DNA of 64,000 nucleotides. Source: JAVBKU01 sp031553875 (GTDB lineage: Bacteria; Bacteroidota; Bacteroidia; Bacteroidales; Rikenellaceae). Of the stretch, positions 17,346 through 26,394 are shown piece by piece (position 1 is the first letter of the stretch; the number at the start of each line of letters is the position of its first letter). The stretch covers positions 124,001 to 188,000 of the forward strand of contig JAVBKU010000001.1 of NCBI GenBank assembly GCA_031553875.1, given 5' to 3'. The position numbers were made by a program, and so were the translations under genes. A model generated the notes under the pieces. The model was not told the DNA's origin. It made no database searches and worked only from the letters and a program-made list of their open reading frames with translations.

Positions 17346-18833
17346 TTACAGGAGTGTTAAGTGTTGAACTACAGGCATCACGCTCTCCCTGAGCATGTCG
17401 CTCACCCACAGGGGGTAGAGGCCGAGGCCGGCGATGGCGGCAATGAGGCACACCACGGTGAGGCGCTCGCTCCACGAAGCGTCGGTGAGCTTCATGGCTG
17501 CTATGTTTTCAGGCACGGAGCCGTAGAGTATCTTACCCACGACGCGCAGGATGTAGACGGCTGTTATCACGATGGACGAACAGGCGGCGATGGTTATCAC
17601 GCGGTGGAACGTGTCGGCGTGGGCGAACGAGCCGGTGAAGATGGTCATCTCGGCTACGAAGCCGCTCAATCCCGGGAGACCCAGGTTGGCAAGACCGGCG
17701 ATCACATAACCCACGGCCAGGAACGGCGTGACCTTCATCAGGCCGCCCAACTCACGAATGTCGCGCGTGTGGGTGCGGCCGTAGATCATACCGATAAGGG
17801 CAAAGAAGAGGGCTGTCATCAGGCCGTGGCTGAGCATCTGGAGCATGGCGCCTGTCGAGGCCGTTTCGTTGAACATCAGTATTGCAAAGAGCACGAGGCC
17901 GCAGTGGCTTACGGAGCTGTAGGCGTTGATATACTTGAGGTCGGTCTGCACGATGGCGCTGAACGCCCCGTACACAACGCTGATCGAGGTCAGGATAAGG
18001 AATATCCATGCCTGCTCGTGGGCCGCTTCGGGCATCAGGCCTATGGCAACCCTGAAGCAACCGTACCCACCCAACTTCATCAGCACGCCCGCGTGAAGCA
18101 TAGACACGGCGGTGGGCGCCGAAGCGTGACCGTCGGGGCTCCATGTGTGGAAGGGGAACAAGGCACCCAGTACGCCGAAACCTACGAAGGCGAGAGGGAA
18201 GAATATTCTCTGCATTTCAACGGGGATGCTCAGCTTGGCTATATCGAGAATGCTCATCGACGTGGCTCCGGCGCCGAAATATATGCCGAGGATACCGATA
18301 AGCAGGAACGCCGACCCGCCCATAAGCATCAGGGTCAGCTTCATGGCCGAATACTCCTTGCGTCCGCTGCCCCACACGCCGATAAGCAGGTACATGGGTA
18401 TAAGCGCCACCTCGTAGAACATGAACATGGTGAACAGGTCCACGGAAATAAAGAAGCCGTACACCCCTACGCTCAGCAGGCAGAACCAGAGGAAGAATTC
18501 CTTGGTCAGCGGCGCCATATTCCATGAGGCGAACGTGCCTGTGAACACGATTATCGAGGTAAGCATGAGCATAGCCACGGATATCCCGTCCACGCCCACG
18601 GCATAGTGGATATTAAGCGGGGCGTACCATACAGCCGAAGCGGTGTAGAGCATATCCGCCGTTTCGCCCGCGGCACGGTCGCCCAGGAACATCACCGTGA
18701 GCGCTACCGACAGGCCCAGGAGCACCGTAGAGCCCACTGCCATCACGCCCCGGATCTGGCCGATATTCCGGCAAGCCCACAACGCGGCCATCATCACCAC
18801 GGGAACAAGTACGAATAACGATAGAAAATTCAT
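17346..18833 (-). CDS. nuoM: NADH-quinone oxidoreductase subunit M
   Basis: 495 residues, about 14 transmembrane helices. Typical motifs are YEVALIPMYLLIGVWG (with the conserved glutamate), AFVGFGVLGALFPFHTWSPD and YSSVSHCGLVLFAI. Proton-translocating antiporter-like subunit of complex I. Lies between nuoL (30 nt upstream) and nuoN. Confidence 0.95.
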   Translation of the reverse strand: MNFLSLFVLVPVVMMAALWACRNIGQIRGVMAVGSTVLLGLSVALTVMFLGDRAAGETADMLYTASAVWYAPLNIHYAVGVDGISVAMLMLTSIIVFTGTFASWNMAPLTKEFFLWFCLLSVGVYGFFISVDLFTMFMFYEVALIPMYLLIGVWGSGRKEYSAMKLTLMLMGGSAFLLIGILGIYFGAGATSMSILDIAKLSIPVEMQRIFFPLAFVGFGVLGALFPFHTWSPDGHASAPTAVSMLHAGVLMKLGGYGCFRVAIGLMPEAAHEQAWIFLILTSISVVYGAFSAIVQTDLKYINAYSSVSHCGLVLFAILMFNETASTGAMLQMLSHGLMTALFFALIGMIYGRTHTRDIRELGGLMKVTPFLAVGYVIAGLANLGLPGLSGFVAEMTIFTGSFAHADTFHRVITIAACSSIVITAVYILRVVGKILYGSVPENIAAMKLTDASWSERLTVVCLIAAIAGLGLYPLWVSDMLRESVMPVVQHLTLL

Positions 18834-18863
18834 TGTATCTCGTTTTTAATTTTTTGACTACGA

Positions 18864-20774
18864 TCAGAATATGAACAGCGCGATTATCACGATGGTGCCC
18901 ACCAGGAACACCCAGGCGTAACGCTGTATCTGCCCATCCTGCAGGCGGCGGATCAGGTACGCCAGCTTATGCGAAGTGTATGCGAAGCTGTCCATGAAGG
19001 CGTCGACCACATGCCTGTCGAACCACGCTATCGGGCGGCTGATACCGGCGAATATCACCTTCTTGGTGATGAACATATATATGTTGTCGATATAGAACCT
19101 GTTCGAGGCAGCCTTGTACAGCCCGCTGAAACGCGTGGCAAGCATATCGGCCACAGGCTGCTGCGGTTTGCGGTACATAAGCGTGGCTACGGTTATCGCT
19201 ATGACTGCCGCGATAACGCTGATAGTGGCTACCACGGGATCGAGGTGTATGTGATAGGCCTCGCCATTGCTCGAAATGAATTCGCCGAATGGGATAAACC
19301 CGGCTAAGCAGGTCACTGCTGCAAGTATAATGAGCGGCAGGGCCATCGACATGGGCGATTCGTGAGGCTTGTGACCTTCGGCGTAATCGTCCTTACCCCA
19401 GAATATGTTGTAGTAGAGGCGGAACATGTAGAACGCGGTGAGGGCGGCTATCACTGTCATCGACCATCCGATCACGGGGCTGAAGTTGAAGCAAGCCGCC
19501 AGGATCTCGTCCTTGCTGAAAAAGCCGCTGAACGGGGGGATACCCGCAATGGCGAGGCAGGCGATAAGGAACGTGATGTGAGTGATGGGCATATACTTGC
19601 GTAAGCCTCCCATCTTGCCCATCTCGTTGCTGTGTACGGCGTGAATGATAGATCCGGCGCCCAGGAACAGCAGGGCTTTGAACATGGCGTGTGTGAATAG
19701 GTGGAACATCGATGCCATGTAACCCAGGCCGGCATGAGTGTCGAGTCCGGTGCTCACGCCCAGGCCCACCATCATGAAACCGATCTGCGATATGGTAGAG
19801 AAGGCCAGTACGCGTTTGATATCGGTCTGTACACAAGCCACAGCCGCGGCGTAGAGAGCGGTGAACGCGCCCACCCATGCTATGGCGTGGAGCACGTCGA
19901 TAGCGTAGAATATATAGAGTGGGAACAATCTCGCCACCAGGTACACGCCCGCAACCACCATCGTAGCGGCGTGGATAAGCGCGCTGACGGGGGTGGGGCC
20001 TTCCATAGCGTCCGGAAGCCACACGTGAAGCGGGAACATGGCGCTTTTACCCGCTCCGCCTATAAATATCAGGGCCAGCGCCCATGCCAGTACCGAGCCT
20101 CCCATAAAGGTCTGGGTTGCGGCGTTCGCAAGGATACCGTCGCTCGATCCGTTCATCAGCGAGCCGAAGTCGTAGGTACCTGTATAGTAGGCCAGAGTGA
20201 GGATACCTATAAGAAAGCCCAGGTCGGCGAAACGTGTCACGATAAAGGCCTTCTTGCTGGCCGCCACCGCTTCGGGTTTGGTGTAGTAGAAACCGATAAG
20301 CAGGTATGACGATACGCCCACAAGTTCCCAGAATATATACATCTGGAATATGTTTGTCGCAACCACCAGTCCCAGCATCGAGAAGCTGAACAGCGACAGG
20401 AACGCGTAGTATCGCTGGAATCCCTGCTCGCCCTTCATGTAGCCCATGCTGTAGAGATGTACCATGAAGCTCACGGTCGAGATCACCACAAGCATCATCA
20501 CCGATATGGGGTCTAAGAGTATCCCCAGGTCGATATGCAGGGTGTCGGAAAAGTTGAGCCACGTCCCGTTGAACGGCGTCAGGGTGGGGAATACGCCGTC
20601 CACACGCGCTTGGGTGAAGTAATCCCACGCCGTGAGGTATGACAGAGCCATCACCACTCCCATGCCGATGGTGCCGATAAGGCCCGCCGTGCAGGGTTTC
20701 ATTTTCATCCCCGCGAGCCCCAGCAGGAGGAACACCGCGAAGGGAAGCAGAAGTATCAATAGAGTGTAATCCAT
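18864..20774 (-). CDS. nuoL: NADH-quinone oxidoreductase subunit L
   Basis: 636 residues, the largest antiporter-like subunit. Conserved segments include FWELVGVSSYLLIGFYYTKP, GKSAMFPLHVWLPDAMEGPT, SALIHAATMVVAGVYL and FSTISQIGFMMVGLG. The C-terminal amphipathic (HL) region and final anchor helix (YAWVFLVGTIVIIALFIF) are present. Pumps protons at the distal end of the membrane arm. Confidence 0.96.
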   Translation of the reverse strand: MDYTLLILLLPFAVFLLLGLAGMKMKPCTAGLIGTIGMGVVMALSYLTAWDYFTQARVDGVFPTLTPFNGTWLNFSDTLHIDLGILLDPISVMMLVVISTVSFMVHLYSMGYMKGEQGFQRYYAFLSLFSFSMLGLVVATNIFQMYIFWELVGVSSYLLIGFYYTKPEAVAASKKAFIVTRFADLGFLIGILTLAYYTGTYDFGSLMNGSSDGILANAATQTFMGGSVLAWALALIFIGGAGKSAMFPLHVWLPDAMEGPTPVSALIHAATMVVAGVYLVARLFPLYIFYAIDVLHAIAWVGAFTALYAAAVACVQTDIKRVLAFSTISQIGFMMVGLGVSTGLDTHAGLGYMASMFHLFTHAMFKALLFLGAGSIIHAVHSNEMGKMGGLRKYMPITHITFLIACLAIAGIPPFSGFFSKDEILAACFNFSPVIGWSMTVIAALTAFYMFRLYYNIFWGKDDYAEGHKPHESPMSMALPLIILAAVTCLAGFIPFGEFISSNGEAYHIHLDPVVATISVIAAVIAITVATLMYRKPQQPVADMLATRFSGLYKAASNRFYIDNIYMFITKKVIFAGISRPIAWFDRHVVDAFMDSFAYTSHKLAYLIRRLQDGQIQRYAWVFLVGTIVIIALFIF

Positions 20775-20809
20775 AATCCGGTATAATTTGATTTACGACT
20801 TCCGCCGCG

Positions 20810-21118
20810 TTATTCCTTCATTTTGTTGAGCTTACGCACCTGTATATTACGCACGTTGCGGTAGATGTTGATTATTATCGCAATGGCTACGGCCGATTCC
20901 GCCGCCGAGATGCCGATGGAGAACATCGTGAAGAAGAATCCTTCCAGGGCTTCGGGGTAGAGGAAGCGGTTGAATACGGCGAAGTTGATATCCGTGGCGT
21001 TGAGTATCAGCTCGATGCTGATAAGCATGGCCAACAGGTTGCGGCGGGTTAGAAAGCCGTATATTCCGGTGAAGAACATGATGGTCGAGACCACCAGATA
21101 ATATTCCATGTGTACCAT
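20810..21118 (-). CDS. nuoK: NADH-quinone oxidoreductase subunit K
   Basis: 102 residues, three transmembrane helices, with the conserved glutamate segments LLAMLISIELILNATDINF and GISAAESAVAIAIIINIYR. The ATG at 21118 is chosen over 21109 because the spacing to helix 1 then matches E. coli NuoK. Part of the MrpC-like trunk of complex I. Six bases after nuoJ. Confidence 0.94.
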   Translation of the reverse strand: MVHMEYYLVVSTIMFFTGIYGFLTRRNLLAMLISIELILNATDINFAVFNRFLYPEALEGFFFTMFSIGISAAESAVAIAIIINIYRNVRNIQVRKLNKMKE

Positions 21119-21124
21119 ATCTGC

Positions 21125-21628
21125 CTATCTTTTTCTTGCTATTAATATACCTCCCACGATACAGGCCAACAGCAGGATGCTTATCGCCTCGAAGGGGAGG
21201 AGGTAGCCGTGCTTGCCGGCGCCTACCAGCGACATTCCGACCTCTTTTATGGGTACTTCGCCCGGGGTGAGGGGCACGGCGGCGAACTTATGCGTGAGTA
21301 TCACGAACAGGAATACGCCCGCTCCGGCCACCGAGGCTATGATCCCCGCGAAGAACTTGCTCCTTTTGAGCTTCTCGGCGTAGTCGCCGTCGGAGCTGGT
21401 GAGCAGGATTGAGAATACGTAGAGCACCGTGATACCACCGGCGTAGATGAGCAGCTGCACGGCCCCCAGGAACGAGTAATTGAGCTGGAAGTAGATGCCC
21501 GCCGTGGCGAAAAGCACGAACAGCAGGTATGTGGCAGCCCTCAATATGCGCTTGGTGGTAACCGTCAGCACCGAGCACGCCACGATCACTATGGCGAGAA
21601 CCAGGAATACTATTGAATTGAGATCCAT
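21125..21628 (-). CDS. nuoJ: NADH-quinone oxidoreductase subunit J
   Basis: 167 residues, about five transmembrane helices. Conserved features are ATYLLFVLFATAGIYFQLNY, the pi-bulge segment VQLLIYAGGITVLYVFSILL, and the C-terminal helix AISILLLACIVGGILIARKR. Membrane-arm subunit next to NuoK, involved in coupling to the quinone site. Confidence 0.93.
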   Translation of the reverse strand: MDLNSIVFLVLAIVIVACSVLTVTTKRILRAATYLLFVLFATAGIYFQLNYSFLGAVQLLIYAGGITVLYVFSILLTSSDGDYAEKLKRSKFFAGIIASVAGAGVFLFVILTHKFAAVPLTPGEVPIKEVGMSLVGAGKHGYLLPFEAISILLLACIVGGILIARKR

Positions 21629-21638
21629 ATGGCGCGGG

Positions 21639-22085
21639 TTATTTGTTAAGTTGTTTTTTCAGGACGTCGCGGTCGAACACGGCGCACTCGTACTTCGGGG
21701 CGAACTCTATGGCTCCGGTGGGGCACACGTTCACGCACAGCTGGCAGAAGATACAGGCGCCCTGGTCGTACATATATTTCACGAGCACCTTCTTGCTCTT
21801 GCCCTCTTCGGTAGTCACGGTGTCGATAGTGAGGTCGAGCGTGTCGTTGGGGCAGGTCATCTGGCACAGTCCGCAGGCTATACACTTGTTCTTGCCTTCT
21901 TCGTCGTGGGGCATCACGAGGGTACCCCTGAAGCGGTCGAACATCACGAGTTCCTTACGGTTCTCGGGATACTGCTCGGTCACTTTCTTGCGAAAGAACA
22001 CCGTGATGGTGGTCTTCATCCCAATGAGCAGGGTCTTTATGCCTGAAAGCAGGCCTCCGATATATGATGTTTTTTTATTTTCCAT
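21639..22085 (-). CDS. nuoI: NADH-quinone oxidoreductase subunit I (two 4Fe-4S)
   Basis: 148 residues, an 8-Fe ferredoxin-like protein. The two cluster motifs are CIACGLCQMTCPNDTLDL and CIFCQLCVNVCPTGAIEF (CxxCxxCxxxCP), binding clusters N6a and N6b. The N-terminal amphipathic stretch around GLLSGIKTLLIGMKTTITVF leans on the membrane. It relays electrons to NuoB. Because NuoEFG is absent, it may be the entry point for ferredoxin or another donor (inference). Confidence 0.95.
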   Translation of the reverse strand: MENKKTSYIGGLLSGIKTLLIGMKTTITVFFRKKVTEQYPENRKELVMFDRFRGTLVMPHDEEGKNKCIACGLCQMTCPNDTLDLTIDTVTTEEGKSKKVLVKYMYDQGACIFCQLCVNVCPTGAIEFAPKYECAVFDRDVLKKQLNK

Positions 22086-22097
22086 TATATACCTCTA

Positions 22098-23174
22098 TTA
22101 GAAATGTAACTTGAATACGACCACGATCACCATAAGCATCAGGTTGGCGAGGCCTATGGGCACGAGGTACTTCCACTCCAGGGTGAGTATCTGGTCGATC
22201 CTCAGGCGGGGGAATGTCCACTTGATCCACATCAGCAGGAACACCACGAAGAATGCCTTACCGAAGAACCATACGAAGCCGGGGATGTAATCCATCACGG
22301 CGTTGAAGCCCTCCAGGCCGCCTATATGCAGGGGCATCCAGCCTCCTAAGAACAGCGTCGCGGCTACGCCCGACACCACGAACAGGTTGACGAACTCGGC
22401 CACGTAGAACAGACCGAAGTGCATACCCGAATACTCAGTGTGGTAGCCGGCGGTAAGCTCCGATTCGGCCTCGGGAAGGTCGAACGGCCCGCGGTTCACC
22501 TCGGCATTACCCGCTATGAGGTAGATGACAAAGGCGATGAAGGCGGGTACGTGTCCCTTGAATATGAACCAACCGTCGGCCTGCCTCTCCACTATCTCGG
22601 AGAACTGCATGGTGTCGGTCAGCACGATGATGGTGAGGATCGACAGTCCTATGGAGAGCTCGTAGCTTATCATCTGCGCGCCGCTTCGCATTGCGCCGAT
22701 AAGGGAGAACTTATTGTTACTGCCCCATCCGGCCAGCAGGATGCCTATCACACCTATCGACGAGGCGGCCATCAGGAAGAACACGCCCACGTTGAAGTCC
22801 AGCACCGCCAAGCCCATATTTATAGGCAGGCAGCTGAAGGCCAGAAGTGAGGCGATGATCACGATAAAGGGGGCTAGGTTGTAGAGGAACTTGTCCGAGT
22901 ACTTGATCTCGATCACCTCCTTGGTGAGCATCTTGAACACGTCGGCGAAGACCTGTATCGTCCCCCATTTGCCGACCCTGTTTGGCCCGAGGCGGCACTG
23001 GAACGCCGCGCACACCTTGCGCTCCATGTAGATCATGATGATGGCCAGCACCGCGTACATAAGCATGATGGCGACCCCTATGACCACACATTCGAGGAAT
23101 ATCGCCAGCCCCTCGGGCATCAGCGACAGCAGCCACTCGTGTATGAAACTTGTTACTACACTGAAATCGAACAT
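22098..23174 (-). CDS. nuoH: NADH-quinone oxidoreductase subunit H
   Basis: 358 residues, eight or nine transmembrane helices. Conserved quinone-chamber motifs: IYMERKVCAAFQCRLGPNRV, RGPFDLPEAESELTAGYHTE and YSGMHFGLFYVAEFVNLF. Forms the quinone cavity together with NuoB and NuoD. 12 nt upstream of nuoI and 4 nt downstream of nuoCD. Confidence 0.96.
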   Translation of the reverse strand: MFDFSVVTSFIHEWLLSLMPEGLAIFLECVVIGVAIMLMYAVLAIIMIYMERKVCAAFQCRLGPNRVGKWGTIQVFADVFKMLTKEVIEIKYSDKFLYNLAPFIVIIASLLAFSCLPINMGLAVLDFNVGVFFLMAASSIGVIGILLAGWGSNNKFSLIGAMRSGAQMISYELSIGLSILTIIVLTDTMQFSEIVERQADGWFIFKGHVPAFIAFVIYLIAGNAEVNRGPFDLPEAESELTAGYHTEYSGMHFGLFYVAEFVNLFVVSGVAATLFLGGWMPLHIGGLEGFNAVMDYIPGFVWFFGKAFFVVFLLMWIKWTFPRLRIDQILTLEWKYLVPIGLANLMLMVIVVVFKLHF

Positions 23175-23178
23175 AATA

Positions 23179-24747
23179 TTATCTGTCTATATCGGGTACA
23201 ACATAATCGAGCGTACCGCCTATGGCTATAAGGTCGGCTATCTTCTGCTTCCGCGATATGGTGTCGACCACCGATACCAGGGGCAGGCCCGTGGAGCGGA
23301 ACTTGAGGCGGTAGGGATACTTGTCGCCATGGCTTTCGAGGAACACGCCGAACTCCCCACGGCTACCTTCGACGGCCGTGTAGTACGAGCCTTCGGGAAC
23401 GCGGATGATAGGTTTCATCTTCTCCTGTATGCTGCCGTCGGGAATGTTGTCTATGAGCTGCTCGATGATGTTCATCGATTCCTCTATCTCTTTCATCCTC
23501 ACCATGTAGCGGGCGAATGAATCGCCTTCGGTGAATATTATCTCGTTGAATTTCACCTTGTCGTACACTCCGTAGGGGTGGCGCTTGCGCACGTCGCAGG
23601 CCCAGCCCGAAGCGCGGCCCGTACCTCCCGTGGCGCCGAAAGAGATGGCGTCTTCGCGGCTCAATACGCCCACGCCCTTGAGGCGGCTCTGGGCGATGAC
23701 GTTGCCGGTGAACACGTCATGGTACTCATGGAGTATGGAGCGCATGTCCTTGATGAATTCCTTGACCCTCGGCACGAAGTTGGGATGCAGGTCGGCCTGC
23801 ACGCCGCCGATAGTGTTGTAGTTGAGTATGAGGCGTCCGCCGCAGGTTTCTTCGAATATGTCGAGTATCTTTTCCCTGTCGCGGAAGCCGTAGAAGAAGG
23901 CAGTCAGCGCGCCGAGGTCCATACACAGACATGAGTAGAAGAGCAGGTGCGAGTCTATACGCTGCAATTCGTCCATTATGGTACGGATGTATTTCACTCT
24001 ATCCGACACCTCTACGCCCATGGCCTGCTCCACGCACGAGCAAAGGGCGTGGCGGTTCTGCATGGCGCCCAGGTAGTCGAGGCGGTCGGTGAGCGCGAGG
24101 ATCTGGGGGTAGGTGAGGCTTTCGCTCATCTTCTCCACGCCACGGTGTATGTAGCCGCAGTTCACGTCGATCTTGTTGATGATCTCGCCCTCGAGCGATA
24201 CCCTGAAGCGCAACACGCCGTGAGTGGCGGGGTGCTGGGGGCCGATGTTTATCACATATTCATCGTCGCCGAAGAGGGTTGTCGACAGGGTCTCGAGCTT
24301 CATCTCAGCGGTCACCGAGATCTCCTCTGTGGTGTCGATGGTCTCCTCGTTGCTCATCCTTATGGGGTTGACCTCCCTGGTGACATTCATGTCGTAGTCC
24401 TTGCGCAGGGGGTGTCCCACCCAGTCGTTGCGCAGGTAGAGGCGGCGCATGTCGGGGTGGTTGATGAACACGATGCCGAAGAAGTCATATACTTCGCGCT
24501 CGTTGAGTTCGGCCGCCTTCCACACGTCGCATACGCTCAGTATGGCCTTGGCCTCTTCGCCGATAGCCTTAACTTTGACTACGGTACATTCGCCGTTGGA
24601 GCTCTTTTCGAGATGGCACACGATACCCATGCCGTCTTCGCCCCAGTCGACCCCGGTCATACTGCGGAGGAAGTCGTAGCCTTCACTCTTGAGGCGGAGG
24701 GCCGAGTCGTGCCACTCCTTGCCAGCTATTTCTATTATGCCTTCCAT
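23179..24747 (-). CDS. nuoCD: Fused NADH-quinone oxidoreductase subunit C/D
   Basis: 522 residues from the ATG at 24747, which overlaps the nuoB stop as TAATG; an ATG at 24756 would add three residues. The NuoC domain (about 1-140) has HPDMRRLYLRNDWVGHPLRK. The NuoD domain (about 160-522) has NIGPQHPATHGVLRFRVSLE, GYIHRGVEKM, FGATGGTGRASGWACDVRK and a C-terminal end near LIAIGGTLDYVVPDIDR. The NuoD His/Tyr that hold the quinone headgroup belong to the conserved HPATHG region. The fusion is common in Bacteroidetes and enterobacteria. Confidence 0.95.
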   Translation of the reverse strand: MEGIIEIAGKEWHDSALRLKSEGYDFLRSMTGVDWGEDGMGIVCHLEKSSNGECTVVKVKAIGEEAKAILSVCDVWKAAELNEREVYDFFGIVFINHPDMRRLYLRNDWVGHPLRKDYDMNVTREVNPIRMSNEETIDTTEEISVTAEMKLETLSTTLFGDDEYVINIGPQHPATHGVLRFRVSLEGEIINKIDVNCGYIHRGVEKMSESLTYPQILALTDRLDYLGAMQNRHALCSCVEQAMGVEVSDRVKYIRTIMDELQRIDSHLLFYSCLCMDLGALTAFFYGFRDREKILDIFEETCGGRLILNYNTIGGVQADLHPNFVPRVKEFIKDMRSILHEYHDVFTGNVIAQSRLKGVGVLSREDAISFGATGGTGRASGWACDVRKRHPYGVYDKVKFNEIIFTEGDSFARYMVRMKEIEESMNIIEQLIDNIPDGSIQEKMKPIIRVPEGSYYTAVEGSRGEFGVFLESHGDKYPYRLKFRSTGLPLVSVVDTISRKQKIADLIAIGGTLDYVVPDIDR

Positions 24748-25355
24748 TATTTGCATACGTTCTTTACAACATCTTCCTTGACTTCTTTTTCCTGCCTGTT
24801 GACCCCGCCGAAGAATTTCTCGACCTTGACCTTCCTCTGCAACTGCATCATACCGTAAAGCAGGGATTCAGGCCTGGGAGGGCATCCGGGGATATATACG
24901 TCCACGGGGAGTACCTTATTTACGCCGTTTACCACATGGTACGACTTCTTGAATGGGCCGCCCGATATGGCGCATCCGCCCACGGCTACCACGTATTTGG
25001 GATCAGCCATCTGGTCGTAGAGGCGCTTGAGTACGGGGGCCATCTTATCGGTGATGGTACCGGCCACCATGATCATATCCGCCTGGCGCGGGCTGGCGCG
25101 GGCAACCTCGAATCCGAAGCGGGCGAAGTCGTAGCGCGCTGCGCCTACCGACATGAACTCGATGCCGCAGCAGCTGGTGGCGAAGGTCAGGGGCCAGAGC
25201 GAGTTGCTGCGTCCCCAGTTGATAAAGTCGTCGAGGCATCCCACGATCACATTGGCGCCGCCTTCGCGCAGCTCCGCAGCCATCTTTTCGAGGGTCGCGT
25301 TATCCTGGAATTCCTCGTAGGGGATAGATTTTATCTTCGGTTTCTTTATTTCCAT
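24747..25355 (-). CDS. nuoB: NADH-quinone oxidoreductase subunit B
   Basis: 202 residues starting MEIKKPKIKSIPYEEF at 25355; the frame is open further upstream, but that part overlaps nuoA in another frame and is not homologous. Cluster N2 ligands are visible: tandem cysteines in FATSCCGIEFMSVGA, then VAVGGCAISGGPF and VYIPGCPPRPESLLYGMMQL. Passes electrons to quinone. Overlaps the nuoA end by 10 nt and the nuoCD start by 1 nt. Confidence 0.95.
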   Translation of the reverse strand: MEIKKPKIKSIPYEEFQDNATLEKMAAELREGGANVIVGCLDDFINWGRSNSLWPLTFATSCCGIEFMSVGAARYDFARFGFEVARASPRQADMIMVAGTITDKMAPVLKRLYDQMADPKYVVAVGGCAISGGPFKKSYHVVNGVNKVLPVDVYIPGCPPRPESLLYGMMQLQRKVKVEKFFGGVNRQEKEVKEDVVKNVCK

Positions 25356-25696
25356 TCCAAAGCTCCTTTCTTCCAGGCGTAAGCGAGGCCCAGAACCAAT
25401 ATTACTATAAAGAATAATACGCTGAACAGCCCATAGAGGCCCAACTGCTGTACCACCACGGCCCACGGAAAGAGGAACATGGTTTCCACGTCGAACATCA
25501 GGAACAGGATGGCGAACAGGTAGTAACCCACCCTGAACTGCATCCACGAGCGTCCCCTGGTGGGAATACCACACTCGTAGGCCTCACCCTTCTGGGGGTT
25601 GAACGACCTCGGGGATATGGCCCTGGCGATACCCAGCGCCACGGTAACCAACGCGATGGCGGTGAGGATAACAACTATTAACAGAATGTAATTCAT
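25346..25696 (-). CDS. nuoA: NADH-quinone oxidoreductase subunit A
   Basis: 116 residues, three transmembrane helices. The family loop is present: KGEAYECGIPTRG, followed by FRVGYYLFAILFLMFDVETM and the conserved FPWAVV. First gene of the nuo operon, overlapping nuoB by 10 nt. No TAnnTTTG box lies within 100 nt upstream; see the long leader region. Confidence 0.95.
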   Translation of the reverse strand: MNYILLIVVILTAIALVTVALGIARAISPRSFNPQKGEAYECGIPTRGRSWMQFRVGYYLFAILFLMFDVETMFLFPWAVVVQQLGLYGLFSVLFFIVILVLGLAYAWKKGALEWK

Positions 25697-25797
25697 AATG
25701 TAAAATTTGTCTTTATACGTCCGGAGGTAATATAGTGTTGAACGGGAACCGGCAGACGGGCACGGGCCCCATCATAGATGATGAGAGAATGAAAGGG

Positions 25798-26004
25798 TTA
25801 AACCTCTATTCTGTGAAGTAAAACTATATATGAAGTGTGGGGTAGGAGGGAAGGAGTGTTGCTGTCGGCGCACTGTGGGGCCTCTGAGAGGGCCTTACCG
25901 TTGTAGCCGACACCGCTGCCGCGAACCGCCCCCGAAACGTAGATCCCAAGGTACAGTGTCGTGGCTGTCAAAGCCATAATACTATTTACAATAAGCCTTG
26001 CCAT
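25798..26004 (-). CDS. Doubtful 68-residue small exported peptide
   Basis: ATG at 26004. The N-terminus (MARLIVNSIMALTATTLYLG) looks like a short signal or anchor segment, but the rest has no recognisable motif. It lies inside the long region before nuoA, on the same strand. It could be a real small peptide, a leader open frame, or chance. Confidence 0.25.
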   Translation of the reverse strand: MARLIVNSIMALTATTLYLGIYVSGAVRGSGVGYNGKALSEAPQCADSNTPSLLPHTSYIVLLHRIEV

Positions 26005-26016
26005 AAATTAATGTGG

Positions 26017-26085
26017 GTTTCACGAATTCGTGAAACTCCAATTGCATCAAAACATAGTTTTGATACTCCCCCTTAGCAAAGGGGG
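26017..26085. repeat. Cluster of three inverted repeats
   Basis: 26017-26036 is a perfect palindrome (GTTTCACGAA / TTCGTGAAAC). 26046-26064 is ATCAAAAC-ATA-GTTTTGAT. 26068-26085 is CCCCCTT-AGCA-AAGGGGG, followed by a further CAAGGGGG. They are consecutive, within 70 bp. Confidence 0.7.
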
Positions 26086-26394
26086 CAAGGGGGTTTATCA
26101 ATAAATAACCGGGCGTCGTAGATGCCCTTAACACGGGTTTTGTGGATTCAGGCGCAATGAGCCTTAGTCGATTGACAGACGCATGTACGGCTTGAATTTA
26201 CGAACCTCGCGTTAATTTAACGCAGGCAAATATAGTCATATTAATTTAAGAAACAGATTAATTTTATCGTCACTTTCCTAACAAAATCAGAAAATTCACA
26301 GGCGTTCCCCGCCACGACTTGATTTAAACGAGGTTACAACATCGCAGTACAGCGATGTTAAAGATTACCTGCTACGTATAATGATATTTTAGGG

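Larger units (their letters stand above)
25697..26394 (-). promoter_or_regulatory. Long palindrome-rich region upstream of nuoA
   Basis: 698 bases without a secure gene. On the minus strand TATATTTG at 26227-26234 is a good -7 box with no clear -33. If used for nuo, the leader would be over 500 nt. The region contains a perfect 20-bp palindrome (26017-26036), an 8+8 inverted repeat (26046-26064), a CCCCCTT/AAGGGGG hairpin (26068-26085) and GCGTTAA-T-TTAACGC (26209-26223). Confidence 0.45.

Noticed and set aside
17361..18527. 388-codon plus-strand frame opposite nuoM
   Set aside because: nuoM is unmistakable; the opposite frame has His/Glu/Gly-rich composition typical of a shadow.
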